Shown in pieces: positions 1-8,565 of a stretch of DNA of 64,000 nt (position 1 is its first letter; each line of letters opens with the position of its first letter). Made by a program: the position numbers and the translations under genes. Under the pieces are notes generated by a model. The model was not told the DNA's origin. It searched no databases and was given only the letters and a program-made list of their open reading frames with translations. The stretch comes from Beduini massiliensis (GTDB lineage Bacteria; Bacillota_I; Bacilli_A; Erysipelotrichales; Coprobacillaceae): contig NZ_CDPP01000004.1 of the NCBI RefSeq assembly GCF_000829905.1, positions 334,001 to 398,000 of the forward strand, in the 5' to 3' direction.

Positions 1-438
1 CTGGAAGATTCCATAAAGAAATGTGGTGACCATCACCGGCACAGCTCCAAAAACACCAATAAGAGCACCGGCAACACTCGCAAAAGCAAAAGATACTGTT
101 ACAATAGGCAAACACCAAATAATAATGAGTATGGAAAGTACAAACATGGCTCCTGCCAACAAGATGCTTGCCCATAAAGGAGAACCCAAAATAATCAATA
201 GCTTTACTAAAATCGAAGAAGAGGCATGATCATCTGTAGGGGGCTGTAATTCACCGATTGCTCTATCGGCAATTTCTTTTGGATCTTCTAATCGAGCAAC
301 TGCTTCTTCTTCACTACAGCCATTTTCTTTATAATCTTCAATCAATTCTTCATAATAATTTAATATATTTTTCTTTTCTGAATAACTAAGTTTAAACAAA
401 GCTTTATCCAGTTCATTTAAGAACATTTGTTTATTCAT
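1..438 (-). CDS. DUF1700 (HAAS-type) membrane protein, 3' end outside window
   Basis: The visible 146 codons begin MNKQMFLNELDKAL and contain the pattern of DUF1700/HAAS proteins: a helical N-terminal domain of about 60 residues with the EEEAVARLEDPKEIA helix, a short linker, then hydrophobic membrane segments starting near residue 83. The C-terminus lies beyond base 1. The ATG at 438 sits inside the last codons of the upstream PadR gene (8-base overlap), so the two are probably translationally coupled. PadR regulators are commonly paired with DUF1700 membrane proteins. The molecular function of the family is not established, so none is assigned. Confidence 0.8.
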   Translation of the reverse strand, partial: MNKQMFLNELDKALFKLSYSEKKNILNYYEELIEDYKENGCSEEEAVARLEDPKEIADRAIGELQPPTDDHASSSILVKLLIILGSPLWASILLAGAMFVLSILIIIWCLPIVTVSFAFASVAGALIGVFGAVPVMVTTFLYGIFQ

Positions 439-748
439 GTTCATTCTCCTCCTTTATAAATTGATAGATTTTTTCTACCTGTCTCCATTCCACTAGAAAT
501 TCATCTATTTTTGCTTTCCCATTATCGGTAATCTGATAATATTTACGTAAACGTCCCTGATGTTCAACCGAGTATGTTGTTAAACTGCCGTTTGCTTCTA
601 AACGCTTTAATATCGGATATAAAGTGGATTCGCTTGTTTCAACATAATCACTTACATCTTTGACAATCTGATAACCATAGGAATCACTATGTTTCAATAC
701 AGTTAAAACGCATATATCAAGTAATCCTTTTTTAAGCTGAATATCCAT
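431..748 (-). CDS. PadR-family transcriptional regulator
   Basis: This 105-residue protein has the PadR winged-helix layout: LKKGLLDICVLTVLK at the start, GYQIVKDV in helix 2, the recognition region SESTLYPILKRLEANGSL at about residues 39-56, and the wing GRLRKYYQITDNGK. PadR proteins are small dimeric repressors that often control neighbouring membrane proteins. The length is normal for the short PadR class. It is the first gene of an operon with the DUF1700 protein, and its promoter is embedded in a long dyad only 14 bases upstream, which suggests autorepression. The ligand cannot be told from the sequence. Confidence 0.9.
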   Translation of the reverse strand: MDIQLKKGLLDICVLTVLKHSDSYGYQIVKDVSDYVETSESTLYPILKRLEANGSLTTYSVEHQGRLRKYYQITDNGKAKIDEFLVEWRQVEKIYQFIKEENEHE

Positions 749-762
749 TTTATCCCTCCTAT

Positions 763-798
763 CACATAATACTATATATTACATAGTATTATGTGTCA
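763..798 (-). promoter_or_regulatory. PadR promoter with overlapping 13-bp dyad operator
   Basis: On the minus strand TTGACA (798-793) is followed after 17 bases by TATAGT (775-770). Perfect 13-bp arms CACATAATACTAT (763-775) and ATAGTATTATGTG (783-795) with a 7-base spacer cover both promoter boxes. A protein bound here would block RNA polymerase. Autorepression by the adjacent PadR protein is inference from position. Confidence 0.7.
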
Positions 799-835
799 AG
801 CAGTAAATAAAAAACATTCGAAAATAATTCGAATG

Positions 836-1537
836 CTATAAAAGAATCTGATATACCCCTACTAATGGCATCACTATAATTAAAGATGGGATAAGATTAA
901 TCGCTTTAATATGTAAGATTTTCGCAACACTCATTCCTAAAATAATCGTCATTAGTCCACCACATGCCTTAAAGTCCATGATCATCACATCATTGACATA
1001 AGGAAGAATGCCCTTTGCGATTAAAAAGCAGGCAAATAAAATAACAAACTGCGGAATCGGAATTAATGCTTGTGCATAACCTAAGGTTGTTCCAAAAAGA
1101 ATTGCCGTAAAGAAATCTAAGATAGACTTAGACATCAAGACTGTAGAATCTCCGGACATCCCCTCAACTAAAGCACCAAAAATACCCGTTCCACTCATGC
1201 AAAACATCACAACAACCAACAGATACATCTCCATATAAGCAGTGGGATCTCCCTCTATTTTAAAAGAACAGCGTTTTAAGATCCTTTCAAAAAAACGAGA
1301 TACATAACGATCAATATGAAGCATTTCCCCAATAACGGTTCCAATGATCAATGACATAATCACAATCGGCAGTGTCTGAACATTGACTAAAGAAGTAATC
1401 CCGATCGACATGGCGCATACGCCAAAGACTTTAGGTAAAGTCTCCTTCAAATGTTCAGGGACATAATGACGTAATAATCCGCCAATCATCGACCCAAATA
1501 ATACGGCTAACGTATTGACAATCACCCCAAATGGCAT
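836..1537 (-). CDS. DUF554 family integral membrane protein
   Basis: The 233-residue protein opens MPFGVIVNTLAVLFGSMIGG, the characteristic start of DUF554 (YdfK/YqgA-like) proteins, and is almost entirely hydrophobic with about seven predicted membrane segments. The start at 1537 is chosen because GGGGGAA lies 7 bases upstream; an in-frame ATG six codons earlier has no comparable site. It follows the HAD phosphatase gene by 10 bases and is probably cotranscribed with it. The family is thought to be a transporter or channel, but its substrate is unknown. Confidence 0.8.
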   Translation of the reverse strand: MPFGVIVNTLAVLFGSMIGGLLRHYVPEHLKETLPKVFGVCAMSIGITSLVNVQTLPIVIMSLIIGTVIGEMLHIDRYVSRFFERILKRCSFKIEGDPTAYMEMYLLVVVMFCMSGTGIFGALVEGMSGDSTVLMSKSILDFFTAILFGTTLGYAQALIPIPQFVILFACFLIAKGILPYVNDVMIMDFKACGGLMTIILGMSVAKILHIKAINLIPSLIIVMPLVGVYQILL

Positions 1538-1547
1538 AGTTTTCCCC

Positions 1548-2321
1548 CTAATCAATCAAATTAAAATGTTTACAGGCATACTCAATGCCATCTTCATCAA
1601 CACTTTTAGTTACATAATAGGCTAAACTTTTCAATTCGTCAATAGCGTTCCCCATCGCAATTGAAAACGGTACTTCTTTAAACATCGCAATATCATTTTG
1701 ACCATCACCAAAAAAGATGATATCTTCAATATTACCGTTTTCCATTTCGACTAACTCTTTAACTCCCTTATACTTATTGTCCGGTTCAAAAGCAATGCAT
1801 TCATCTACATAACGCATAATCTTATGAGCATCAATCGTCTTAATTTTATCTTCTTCTCCACGATGCAATCCTAAAAAAACTTTATAGGCGTCGTTTTGAC
1901 GATGATCAAAGGCTTCATTAATTTCGATTGGGAAGGTCTCAAATCCTATCTGTGTTTGTCCGCAAAGCATTGTGGAATTGGCATGCAGTTTCCCTGAGTG
2001 ATCGATCATAAAAGCAAAAGGTACTTTCTTTTCTAATAATTCATCACACAAACGTGTCACTAATTGTTTATCTAAGGGTTCAACATGAATTAACTGATCA
2101 CGAATCATTAACCCATGTCCCCCGTCACTGACAATATAATGAATGCCTAATCGTTCTGCCACCGGCTTAACCGTCAGTAATGAACGTCCGGAAGCAATCG
2201 CTGTCACATGCCCCTTATCCTGTAGTGCCTGAATAGTTTTCAATGTGGATTCAGGAATATACTCTTTTCCTTCCTTTACTGAAACCAATGTTCCGTCAAT
2301 ATCAAAAAATATATATTTCAT
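1548..2321 (-). CDS. Cof-type HAD-superfamily hydrolase
   Basis: This 257-residue cytosolic phosphatase carries the HAD motifs in order: DIDGT at residues 7-11 (the first Asp is the nucleophile), the SGR motif (AIASGRS), and the C-terminal GDGQNDIAMF acidic metal-binding motif. The size and the large cap domain between motifs II and III fit the Cof/IIB subfamily, which dephosphorylates sugar phosphates and related small phosphates. The start at 2321 has a GGAG ribosome site upstream; a longer reading has none. It leads a two-gene unit with the DUF554 protein. Substrate specificity cannot be read from the sequence. Confidence 0.85.
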   Translation of the reverse strand: MKYIFFDIDGTLVSVKEGKEYIPESTLKTIQALQDKGHVTAIASGRSLLTVKPVAERLGIHYIVSDGGHGLMIRDQLIHVEPLDKQLVTRLCDELLEKKVPFAFMIDHSGKLHANSTMLCGQTQIGFETFPIEINEAFDHRQNDAYKVFLGLHRGEEDKIKTIDAHKIMRYVDECIAFEPDNKYKGVKELVEMENGNIEDIIFFGDGQNDIAMFKEVPFSIAMGNAIDELKSLAYYVTKSVDEDGIEYACKHFNLID

Positions 2322-2417
2322 ACCCCAACACTCCTTTTTTATAAGTATAGACGTTGTACACATATTTGATATTTCTTTTTCAGATAATAAAAAAAGAATC
2401 ATTATTTGATAAAACCT

Positions 2418-2446
2418 TTGACAGATAGTGCTTGATAAGATAATAA
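2418..2446 (+). promoter_or_regulatory. candidate promoter for the small gene pair at 2542
   Basis: TTGACA (2418-2423), a 17-base spacer and TAATAA (2441-2446) form a good sigma-A promoter about 95 bases before the ATG at 2542. A second TATTAT box lies near 2464. No obvious structured leader is visible between them. Confidence 0.4.
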
Positions 2447-2541
2447 AAAGCGATGAAACTATGCTATTATATATTTAGATGAGAGTCTTTTACAGATGAA
2501 GACAATTTATTGAGCGATAATGAAAACAAGGAGGAAATAAT

Positions 2542-2724
2542 ATGGAACAGAATGTAAATTTACTCACGCTTACATCGAATGTATTGTTATCCGTGAAACT
2601 TTCGGTATGCATGAAACAAGCAGGGTCCCCCTTAAACGGTAAATCTATGGCGGCAGCAGTTAAAGCCGTTGGCAGTTATGATAAACAGGGAACCTTTATC
2701 ACAAATGAACTTAACATCGCTTGA
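2542..2724 (+). CDS. small hypothetical protein (60 aa)
   Basis: The ATG follows a strong AAGGAGGAAATAAT ribosome site, which is the main evidence that this 60-codon frame is translated. The protein is rich in Leu, Val, Ser and Asn, has one moderately hydrophobic N-terminal stretch, and lacks a clear signal peptide or known motif. I do not recognise it. Its stop codon (TGA at 2722) is followed one base later by an ATG of the next frame, so the two may be translationally coupled. The alternative that the pair is one gene split by a frameshift cannot be excluded. Confidence 0.45.
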   Translation: MEQNVNLLTLTSNVLLSVKLSVCMKQAGSPLNGKSMAAAVKAVGSYDKQGTFITNELNIA

Positions 2725-2959
2725 AATGATAATAATATGCATACAGAGCACTGCCATTTTATTGGTATTTATTGATACTAAAATAGACAATAAATATTTA
2801 AACAAAATACTGCCATTCACACCGATTCTGGGATATATAATCATGTCAGCATTAGTTTCAAAATACGCCCCACCATTCAACATTATCTCTTTTTTACTGC
2901 TTCCCACTCAACTTATTGTGACTATCTACAATGAATCTAAGAAAAAAAGCAAACAATAA
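2705..2959 (+). CDS. small hypothetical membrane protein
   Basis: This frame encodes 84 residues from the ATG at 2705, or 77 from the ATG at 2726 just after the preceding stop. It has three hydrophobic segments (starting IIICIQSTAILLVF, ILPFTPILGYIIM and IISFLLLPTQLIV) and a basic tail ESKKKSKQ, so it is probably a three-helix membrane protein. It overlaps the preceding frame by 20 bases and has no good ribosome site of its own, so coupling is likely. No family is recognised. A hairpin terminator follows directly. Confidence 0.45.
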   Translation: MNLTSLEMIIICIQSTAILLVFIDTKIDNKYLNKILPFTPILGYIIMSALVSKYAPPFNIISFLLLPTQLIVTIYNESKKKSKQ

Positions 2960-2990
2960 ATCCCTAGATTCGATTCCTATCTAGGGATTT
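2958..2990. terminator. bidirectional intrinsic terminator
   Basis: Perfect 12-bp arms AAATCCCTAGAT (2958-2969) and ATCTAGGGATTT (2979-2990) flank a 9-base loop between two convergent genes. The A- and T-rich ends allow function in both directions. Confidence 0.8.
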
Positions 2991-2999
2991 ATGCTAATT

Positions 3000-4229
3000 T
3001 TAAATAATGAAATTACCTTCTTTAAATAATTGAATTTGTTTTCCGTCTGCACATGTTCCGACCACTTCCATATCCGGACTGCCAAACATAAAGTCACAAT
3101 GAATCATAGAGAAGTTAGCTCCTGCCGCTTCCATTTCTTCTTTTGTCATATTAGCGGCATTTTTCATATTGCTGCCATAGCAATTTCCTAAAGCTAAATG
3201 ACATGAAGCATTTTCATCAAACAATGTATTATAGAAGATTAAGCCCGTATCTGAAATCGGTGAATGATCACTGATTAGTGCTACTTCACCAAGATAACGT
3301 GCCCCTTCATCCATATCCAGTAAATTTTCCAATGCTTCTTGATTCTTTTTTGCGCCTGCTTCGACGACCTTTCCATCTTTAAAGATAAAATAGAAATCTT
3401 CACATAATTTTCCTTGTATATTTAAAGGTTTTGTGGCTACTACTTTTCCATTGACTTTAAGACGATGCGGCATGCAGAACACCTCTTCTGTAGGCATGTT
3501 TGGAGTAAAACCAATATTAGCCGGTGTCATTTCCTGTCCGCCCGACCATTGATGATCATCGACTAATCCGACGGTCAAATCCGTTCCTAAACCGTTTTTA
3601 AAATGCAAAGATTCAAAAGCATAATCAGTTAATAGCTGACGATGACTTAAAATCGTCTCCACATGTTTTTGCCACAATGCAATCGGATCATCGTTTTTGT
3701 TAATACGACAGCATTGAAATATTGCTTTCCACAGTTTGCAAACTGCTGTGTCCACATCCAAGTTTGGGAATACCAAGGCTGCCCAATCGGCATTAGGTAC
3801 ACATAACCCCAACCATTGTCCCTGACTGGTTGATTTATAATAGCGGAATGGCTGAAAAGCTTTTGAAAAGGCCATTTGCTCAATTTTAATTTTTTTACTA
3901 TCAATGTCACTTAATAATGATGGCTTTTGTGAACCGATATTTATCATCGCACACTTGCGATTGATCTGCTCTTCTTTTTGTTTGATTTTCCACTCCGGAA
4001 CATTTGCCAATTCTTCATCACTGTTATAAAGATAATCTAAGCGATGACTTTCTGCATCATTCCATTCAATTTCCACTTTACTCGCACCAGCTTCATAAGC
4101 CGCTTTAGCAACCATCCGTGTAAATTCCGGATATTCTAAAGTGGAAGTAATCACTAAATACTGACCGGGCTGTAAATTGACTCCCACTTTCACAGCTAAA
4201 CGAGCATATTTTTCTAATAGTTCTTTCAT
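3000..4229 (-). CDS. M29-family metallo-aminopeptidase (PepS/AmpS-like)
   Basis: The 409-residue protein matches the thermophilic-type (M29) aminopeptidase family across its length. Visible elements include the N-terminal ARLAVKVGVNLQPGQ block, and C-terminal candidate metal ligands in NMPTEEVF, YLGEVALI, CHLALGNCYG and the final HCDFMFG His-x-Asp motif. These enzymes use two metal ions to release N-terminal residues from peptides in the cytosol. The start at 4229 has a TAAGGAGGGG site; an upstream extension has none. It stands as a single gene between terminators. Length is normal for the family. Confidence 0.9.
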   Translation of the reverse strand: MKELLEKYARLAVKVGVNLQPGQYLVITSTLEYPEFTRMVAKAAYEAGASKVEIEWNDAESHRLDYLYNSDEELANVPEWKIKQKEEQINRKCAMINIGSQKPSLLSDIDSKKIKIEQMAFSKAFQPFRYYKSTSQGQWLGLCVPNADWAALVFPNLDVDTAVCKLWKAIFQCCRINKNDDPIALWQKHVETILSHRQLLTDYAFESLHFKNGLGTDLTVGLVDDHQWSGGQEMTPANIGFTPNMPTEEVFCMPHRLKVNGKVVATKPLNIQGKLCEDFYFIFKDGKVVEAGAKKNQEALENLLDMDEGARYLGEVALISDHSPISDTGLIFYNTLFDENASCHLALGNCYGSNMKNAANMTKEEMEAAGANFSMIHCDFMFGSPDMEVVGTCADGKQIQLFKEGNFII

Positions 4230-4282
4230 AATTCCCCTCCTTATTTTTTCATTATACACTAATTTCCTATGAATAGCATATT

Positions 4283-4322
4283 AAAAAGCCAGTGTCTTTC
4301 TTTAAGAAAAACTCTGGCTTTT
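4283..4322 (-). terminator. terminator downstream of PTS EIIC
   Basis: AAAAAGCCAG and CTGGCTTTT form the base of a hairpin whose inner part (TTTCTT/AAGAAA) also pairs. It lies between the PTS gene and the aminopeptidase, so the latter needs its own promoter. Confidence 0.65.
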
Positions 4323-4378
4323 CATCTGAGTTTGATATAACAGACTCTGAGCAAAATTTTACGGGACGCTGACAATGA

Positions 4379-5737
4379 CTAAGCTTCTCTAGCGTTTTGT
4401 TTATTTGAGATCATTACGAACGGAGTCCATAATAATGTTAATAGTACGATTTCAATAGCTGCCCAAATAGCGGCTTTGATACCTCCACCTGTTGCCAAGA
4501 ATGGGAACAAGATTGGTGGTGTTACCCATGGTGCTGACAATACAACTCTTTCAATAACACCTAAATCCATTAATATGTATGAAGCTGCTCCTAAAATAGT
4601 TGGTCCAATAATGAACGGCAACATATAAACTGGGTTCATTACGATAGGTACACCAAATGTGATAGGTTCATTAATTTCGAATAAACCTGGTGCAACTGAG
4701 ATTCCGATAACTGTACGTTCTGCTTGTACTTTACCGAAGATCAATACGGCAATGATTAATCCGAAAGTTGCTCCTGATCCACCTACACGAGTGAAACAGT
4801 TCATACCTGAAATGATATTAGGAATATCTTTTCCAGTTTTTCCTGCTTCAAATGCAGCTGTGTTTTCTAATAACATTGGAGTAAAGATTGGTGTTGTTAC
4901 TGATCCAACGATGTTTGCCCCATGTAACCCGAATACCCACAAGAACGCAATTAAGAATTCTACTAATACCGCTGTACCTAAAGTATCCGCTACACTGTTT
5001 AATGGTGCTGATACGAATTTTTGAATAATTACCCATAAGTTCATTCCTGAGAATTTTTCGATATAAATTCCTACAGCTACAACTAAAATAACTGTAATGA
5101 TAGCTGGAATTAATACTGTAAATGATCCGGCTACTGCTGGTGGTACTCCATCTGGCAACGTGATTTTTAATTTATCGTTTCTTGATAATCTTACGAAGAT
5201 TTCTGCAACGATAATCGTTAAAATCATCCCTACGAACATCCCGTTTGAATCCAGTTTGTTCGATGCTAACCCACCACTGGCAACATCACCTGTTAAAACT
5301 TCGATGCTAGTGATCGTTTTATCTGTTGGCAAAGTGTAATTGTTAGCTAAAGTCTGCACTGCTGGTGCTAACCCTAAATAACAAGTTAATCCGACAACTG
5401 AAGTGGCAATACCATCTCCATCTAGTCCTTTTGCCATTTGGTATCCTAATGTCACAACTAACAAGATCGCCATCATGTTGATAGATCCTTTGTTTACGGC
5501 AGTCATAACATCTTTGATACCTGTAGACGTGATAAAGTTTGTATATCCCTCTTGAATGGCTACAACATTTAAACCATTCTTTGAGAAGATTCCTTGGATG
5601 TTGTTGATCAATACCGCAATCGCACCAACGATTGTAACTGGCATGATAACAACGAAGGCATCCCTGATTGCAACTAGGTGTCTTTGAGACCCGATTCTAG
5701 CTGCAAGGGGGACGAACTTTTCTTCTAAAAACTTCAT
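4379..5737 (-). CDS. PTS cellobiose/lactose-type permease, EIIC component
   Basis: The 452-residue protein is a PTS EIIC of the lactose/N,N'-diacetylchitobiose/beta-glucoside family, with about ten membrane segments and the conserved region NEPITFGVPIVMNP near residue 360. EIIC forms the sugar channel and hands the incoming sugar to EIIB for phosphorylation. No EIIB or EIIA lies beside it; a lone EIIA of the matching type is at 28326-28637 and a 6-phospho-beta-glucosidase at 46430, so they may act together. The exact sugar is not determined. A cre-like site lies upstream. Confidence 0.88.
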   Translation of the reverse strand: MKFLEEKFVPLAARIGSQRHLVAIRDAFVVIMPVTIVGAIAVLINNIQGIFSKNGLNVVAIQEGYTNFITSTGIKDVMTAVNKGSINMMAILLVVTLGYQMAKGLDGDGIATSVVGLTCYLGLAPAVQTLANNYTLPTDKTITSIEVLTGDVASGGLASNKLDSNGMFVGMILTIIVAEIFVRLSRNDKLKITLPDGVPPAVAGSFTVLIPAIITVILVVAVGIYIEKFSGMNLWVIIQKFVSAPLNSVADTLGTAVLVEFLIAFLWVFGLHGANIVGSVTTPIFTPMLLENTAAFEAGKTGKDIPNIISGMNCFTRVGGSGATFGLIIAVLIFGKVQAERTVIGISVAPGLFEINEPITFGVPIVMNPVYMLPFIIGPTILGAASYILMDLGVIERVVLSAPWVTPPILFPFLATGGGIKAAIWAAIEIVLLTLLWTPFVMISNKQNAREA

Positions 5738-5813
5738 TCTTCAATTTCCTCCCTTATTGTTATGGCTCTATTATAGCCACTTGAAAGGGATTACACTTGA
5801 ATATTCCGAATTG

Positions 5814-5827
5814 TGAAAACCGTTTCA
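5814..5827. promoter_or_regulatory. cre-like CcpA site upstream of PTS EIIC
   Basis: TGAAAACCGTTTCA matches the cre consensus TGWAANCGNTNWCA at 13 of 14 positions and is nearly palindromic. A TATAAT (5775-5770, minus strand) with a weak -35 lies between it and the gene. CcpA control is inferred. Confidence 0.5.
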
Positions 5828-5854
5828 TTTTTGGGATTCCTTTTCAGAAATAGA

Positions 5855-5891
5855 AAATAATCTCACTTACAATGATAAAGTGAGATTATTT
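5855..5891 (-). terminator. terminator downstream of thrS
   Basis: Perfect 14-bp arms AAATAATCTCACTT (5855-5868) and AAGTGAGATTATTT (5878-5891) surround a 9-base loop just after the thrS stop. Confidence 0.85.
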
Positions 5892-5895
5892 ATAA

Positions 5896-7803
5896 TTAGT
5901 CTTTATGCTTTTTTGATTTGATTTCTTCTTGAATCATACTGACAAAATCATCTAAGCTGACTGTTATCTGTTCCTGTTTCCCATAAGCACGATAAGTTAC
6001 TGTTTTTTCTTTTGCTTCATTATCCCCTAATACTAACTGATAAGGAATTTTATGCACTTGTGCATCACGGATCTTATATCCTAATTTTTCATCACGGAGA
6101 TCGTTTTCAACACGGATATGTGCATCTTTTAATACATTTGTTACTTCTTTTGCATAATCACCATGATGTTCGTTGCTGACCGCGATTACTTTTACTTGAA
6201 CCGGGGATAGCCAAGTTGGAAAAGCTCCGGCATAATGTTCAATTAAAATTCCCATGAAACGTTCCATTGAACCGTAAACAACACGATGAATCATAACCGG
6301 ACGATGTTTTTGACCGTCTTCACCAATGTAAGTTAAATCAAAGCGTTCAGGTAAGTTAAAATCTAACTGAATAGTACCACATTGCCAAGTTCTGCCAATC
6401 GCATCTTTAATCTTAAAATCCAGTTTAGGTCCGTAGAAAGCCCCGTCTCCCGGATTTAATTTATATTCAATTCCTTTATGTTCCAAAGCATTTGCCAATG
6501 CTTTTTCTGCCATATCCCAGATTTCAACCGAACCGATTGCTTTTTCAGGACGAGTTGAAAGTTCAATATGATATTCAAAGCCAAAGATACCACTGTAGAA
6601 TTTGTCAATCAGTTCAATTACACCAATGATCTCGCTTTCAATCTGATCAGGAGTTAAGAAGATATGCGCATCATCTTGTGTGAAGTTACGTACTCTAAAT
6701 AACCCATGCAAAGCACCTGAAAATTCATGGCGATGAACAATTCCTAATTCCCCCATACGAATTGGGAAATCACGATAAGAATGCAGGTCATTTTTGTACA
6801 CTAAAATAGAGCCCGGACAATTCATTGGTTTTATCGCATATTCGACGTCATCAATTTCTGATGTATACATATTTTCACGATAGTTGAACCAATGTCCGGA
6901 AATTTCCCACAGTTCCTTATTCAACATAATCGGTGTTTTGATTTCCTGATAACCGGCTTTTGCGTGTTCTTCGTGCCATAGGTTTTCCAATTCATTTCTA
7001 ACCGCCATTCCTTTTGGCAAGAAGAATGGGAATCCGGGACCAAATTCAGATAAGAAGAATAATTCTAATTCTTTTCCTAACTTACGATGATCTCGTTTTT
7101 CAGCTTCTTCCAAGAATTTTAAATAATTATCCAGTCCTTCTTTAGTAAAATGACTTGTTCCATATACACGCTGCAGTTGTTTATTCTTTGAATCTCCGCG
7201 CCAGTAAGCTCCTGCTAAAGACATCAGTTTAAAATGCTTGATATCACTTGTCTTAGGCAAATGGACTCCTCTGCATAAATCTGTAAAATCTCCTTGTGAA
7301 TAAACTGTGATTGTTCCTTCTAAATCCTGAATCAGTTCTACTTTATAAGGATCATCTTTAAACATTTCCAAAGCTTCTTCCTTACTGACAACTTGACGAG
7401 TAATAACTTCTGCTTTAGAAGCTAAACGTTTCATTTCCTTTTCAATCTTTGCCAGATCACTTTCAACAAGGGCCGGCTCTACATCAACATCATAGTAAAA
7501 TCCATTTTCAATATTGGGACCAACTCCAAATTTTGCGTTAGGCCATAAACTTTTAATAGCCTGTGCCATTAAATGTGCTGTAGAATGATTTAAGATATCA
7601 AAGGCCTCAATCATATCATTTGTGATTAATTCCAGCTTCGCATCTTCTTCGATCGGTCTGCTTAAATCATACATCTCTCCATTAACTTTCGCGGCAACAC
7701 TTTTTTTACGTAATCCTGAAGAAATGCTTTGAGCAATTTCTCCGGCACTAATCCCTTTTTCAAATTCTTTGACGTTTCCGTCTAAAAAAGTTATTTTAAT
7801 CAT
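5896..7803 (-). CDS. thrS: threonyl-tRNA synthetase
   Basis: The 635-residue class II synthetase charges tRNA-Thr with threonine in the cytosol. It shows the full domain order: an N-terminal TGS domain (about residues 1-60), the editing/SAD region with the HSTAHLMAQA His motif near residue 73, the catalytic core with KPMNCPGSILVYK and RMGELGIVHRHEFSG, and a C-terminal anticodon-binding domain beginning near SPVQVKVIAVS. Its ATG overlaps the end of the upstream acetyltransferase gene by 8 bases, so both are expressed from the T-box leader at 8345-8559. Length is typical. Confidence 0.97.
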   Translation of the reverse strand: MIKITFLDGNVKEFEKGISAGEIAQSISSGLRKKSVAAKVNGEMYDLSRPIEEDAKLELITNDMIEAFDILNHSTAHLMAQAIKSLWPNAKFGVGPNIENGFYYDVDVEPALVESDLAKIEKEMKRLASKAEVITRQVVSKEEALEMFKDDPYKVELIQDLEGTITVYSQGDFTDLCRGVHLPKTSDIKHFKLMSLAGAYWRGDSKNKQLQRVYGTSHFTKEGLDNYLKFLEEAEKRDHRKLGKELELFFLSEFGPGFPFFLPKGMAVRNELENLWHEEHAKAGYQEIKTPIMLNKELWEISGHWFNYRENMYTSEIDDVEYAIKPMNCPGSILVYKNDLHSYRDFPIRMGELGIVHRHEFSGALHGLFRVRNFTQDDAHIFLTPDQIESEIIGVIELIDKFYSGIFGFEYHIELSTRPEKAIGSVEIWDMAEKALANALEHKGIEYKLNPGDGAFYGPKLDFKIKDAIGRTWQCGTIQLDFNLPERFDLTYIGEDGQKHRPVMIHRVVYGSMERFMGILIEHYAGAFPTWLSPVQVKVIAVSNEHHGDYAKEVTNVLKDAHIRVENDLRDEKLGYKIRDAQVHKIPYQLVLGDNEAKEKTVTYRAYGKQEQITVSLDDFVSMIQEEIKSKKHKD

Positions 7804-8332
7804 TTTTATCTTCTCCTATCCAAAAGCGTAAATAAGTTTGCTTTTCTTTTTCATCATAGTATTCATTTTCTAATCGGCCGCCACATTTCTCGATGGTTTT
7901 ACGAGAAGCAATGTTGTTTTTATTGCATGTCACTAAGACACGATCGATCCCTAAATCATGGCAGATCATCAATCCCATTTTAAGCATGGTCGTGGCATAG
8001 CCTTTTTTTCTTTCACTCGGAGCCACACTATAACCAATGTGTCCTCCGCTTTTTAATAAGCCTTCATTTAAACGATGACGAATATTGATCGTTCCTAATA
8101 TTTTATTTTCACCTACTAAAAAGTAGGTGGTGGCGGGAACAAACCCGTCTGGCAGCTCAACGCCTAAATGATAGTTCTTCGCTTTTTGCAGCCAGTCCTG
8201 ATAATCTTCATTTTGATGACATCCGCCATCTCCATTAATATAGAATTCTCCTGCGGCATAGGTTTCATCCTGATATGCCTTTATCATGTTTTCATGCTTC
8301 ATACTTGGAAATTCTAATACTGCTTCCGACAT
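7796..8332 (-). CDS. GNAT-family acetyltransferase
   Basis: The 178-residue protein carries the GNAT acetyl-CoA signature in the region HIGYSVAPSERKKGYATTML (the R/Q-x-x-G-x-G/A pyrophosphate loop), followed by the SRKTIEKCGG motif typical of this fold. It acetylates an unknown small molecule or macromolecule in the cytosol. It begins with a good AAAAAGGAGGGG site directly after the T-box terminator and overlaps thrS by 8 bases, so it is expressed according to threonyl-tRNA charging. Whether it has a role in tRNA or amino acid metabolism is an open question. Confidence 0.85.
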   Translation of the reverse strand: MSEAVLEFPSMKHENMIKAYQDETYAAGEFYINGDGGCHQNEDYQDWLQKAKNYHLGVELPDGFVPATTYFLVGENKILGTINIRHRLNEGLLKSGGHIGYSVAPSERKKGYATTMLKMGLMICHDLGIDRVLVTCNKNNIASRKTIEKCGGRLENEYYDEKEKQTYLRFWIGEDKND

Positions 8333-8344
8333 TTAAACCCCTCC

Positions 8345-8559
8345 TTTTTAATAAAAAAGAGACTTCGTCAAAGGACGAAATCTCGTGGTACCACCTTTAT
8401 TTGCATATTGCTATGCCTCAATATCGTAACGTGATCAACGGCCATCTCTTTCGAGGGCAACTATTAGGGAGTACCTATACATATATTCAAAGACTTTCAC
8501 CAACCGTCTTCTCTCTAAAGAAATTTATATATAGACATATCCTAAATCCTTGTTTTTAT
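8345..8559 (-). ncRNA. T-box leader of the GNAT-thrS operon
   Basis: The minus-strand RNA contains the apical Stem I elements AGAGA and GGTTGGTG, and the T-box core AAAGGTGGTACCACGAG (about 8398-8382). A terminator hairpin GAGATTTCGTC/GACGAAGTCTC with a T-run follows (about 8384-8352). The bulge UGGU would pair with an ACCA tRNA end. A possible threonine specifier ACU lies at 8472-8470 near the base of Stem I. Uncharged tRNA-Thr is expected to stabilise the antiterminator. The T-box call is firm; the specifier position is tentative. Confidence 0.9.
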
Positions 8560-8565
8560 ACTTTT

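Noticed and set aside
2632-2907. 91-codon minus-strand frame opposite the small gene pair
   Set aside because: It has no ribosome site, whereas the plus-strand frame at 2542 has a strong one.
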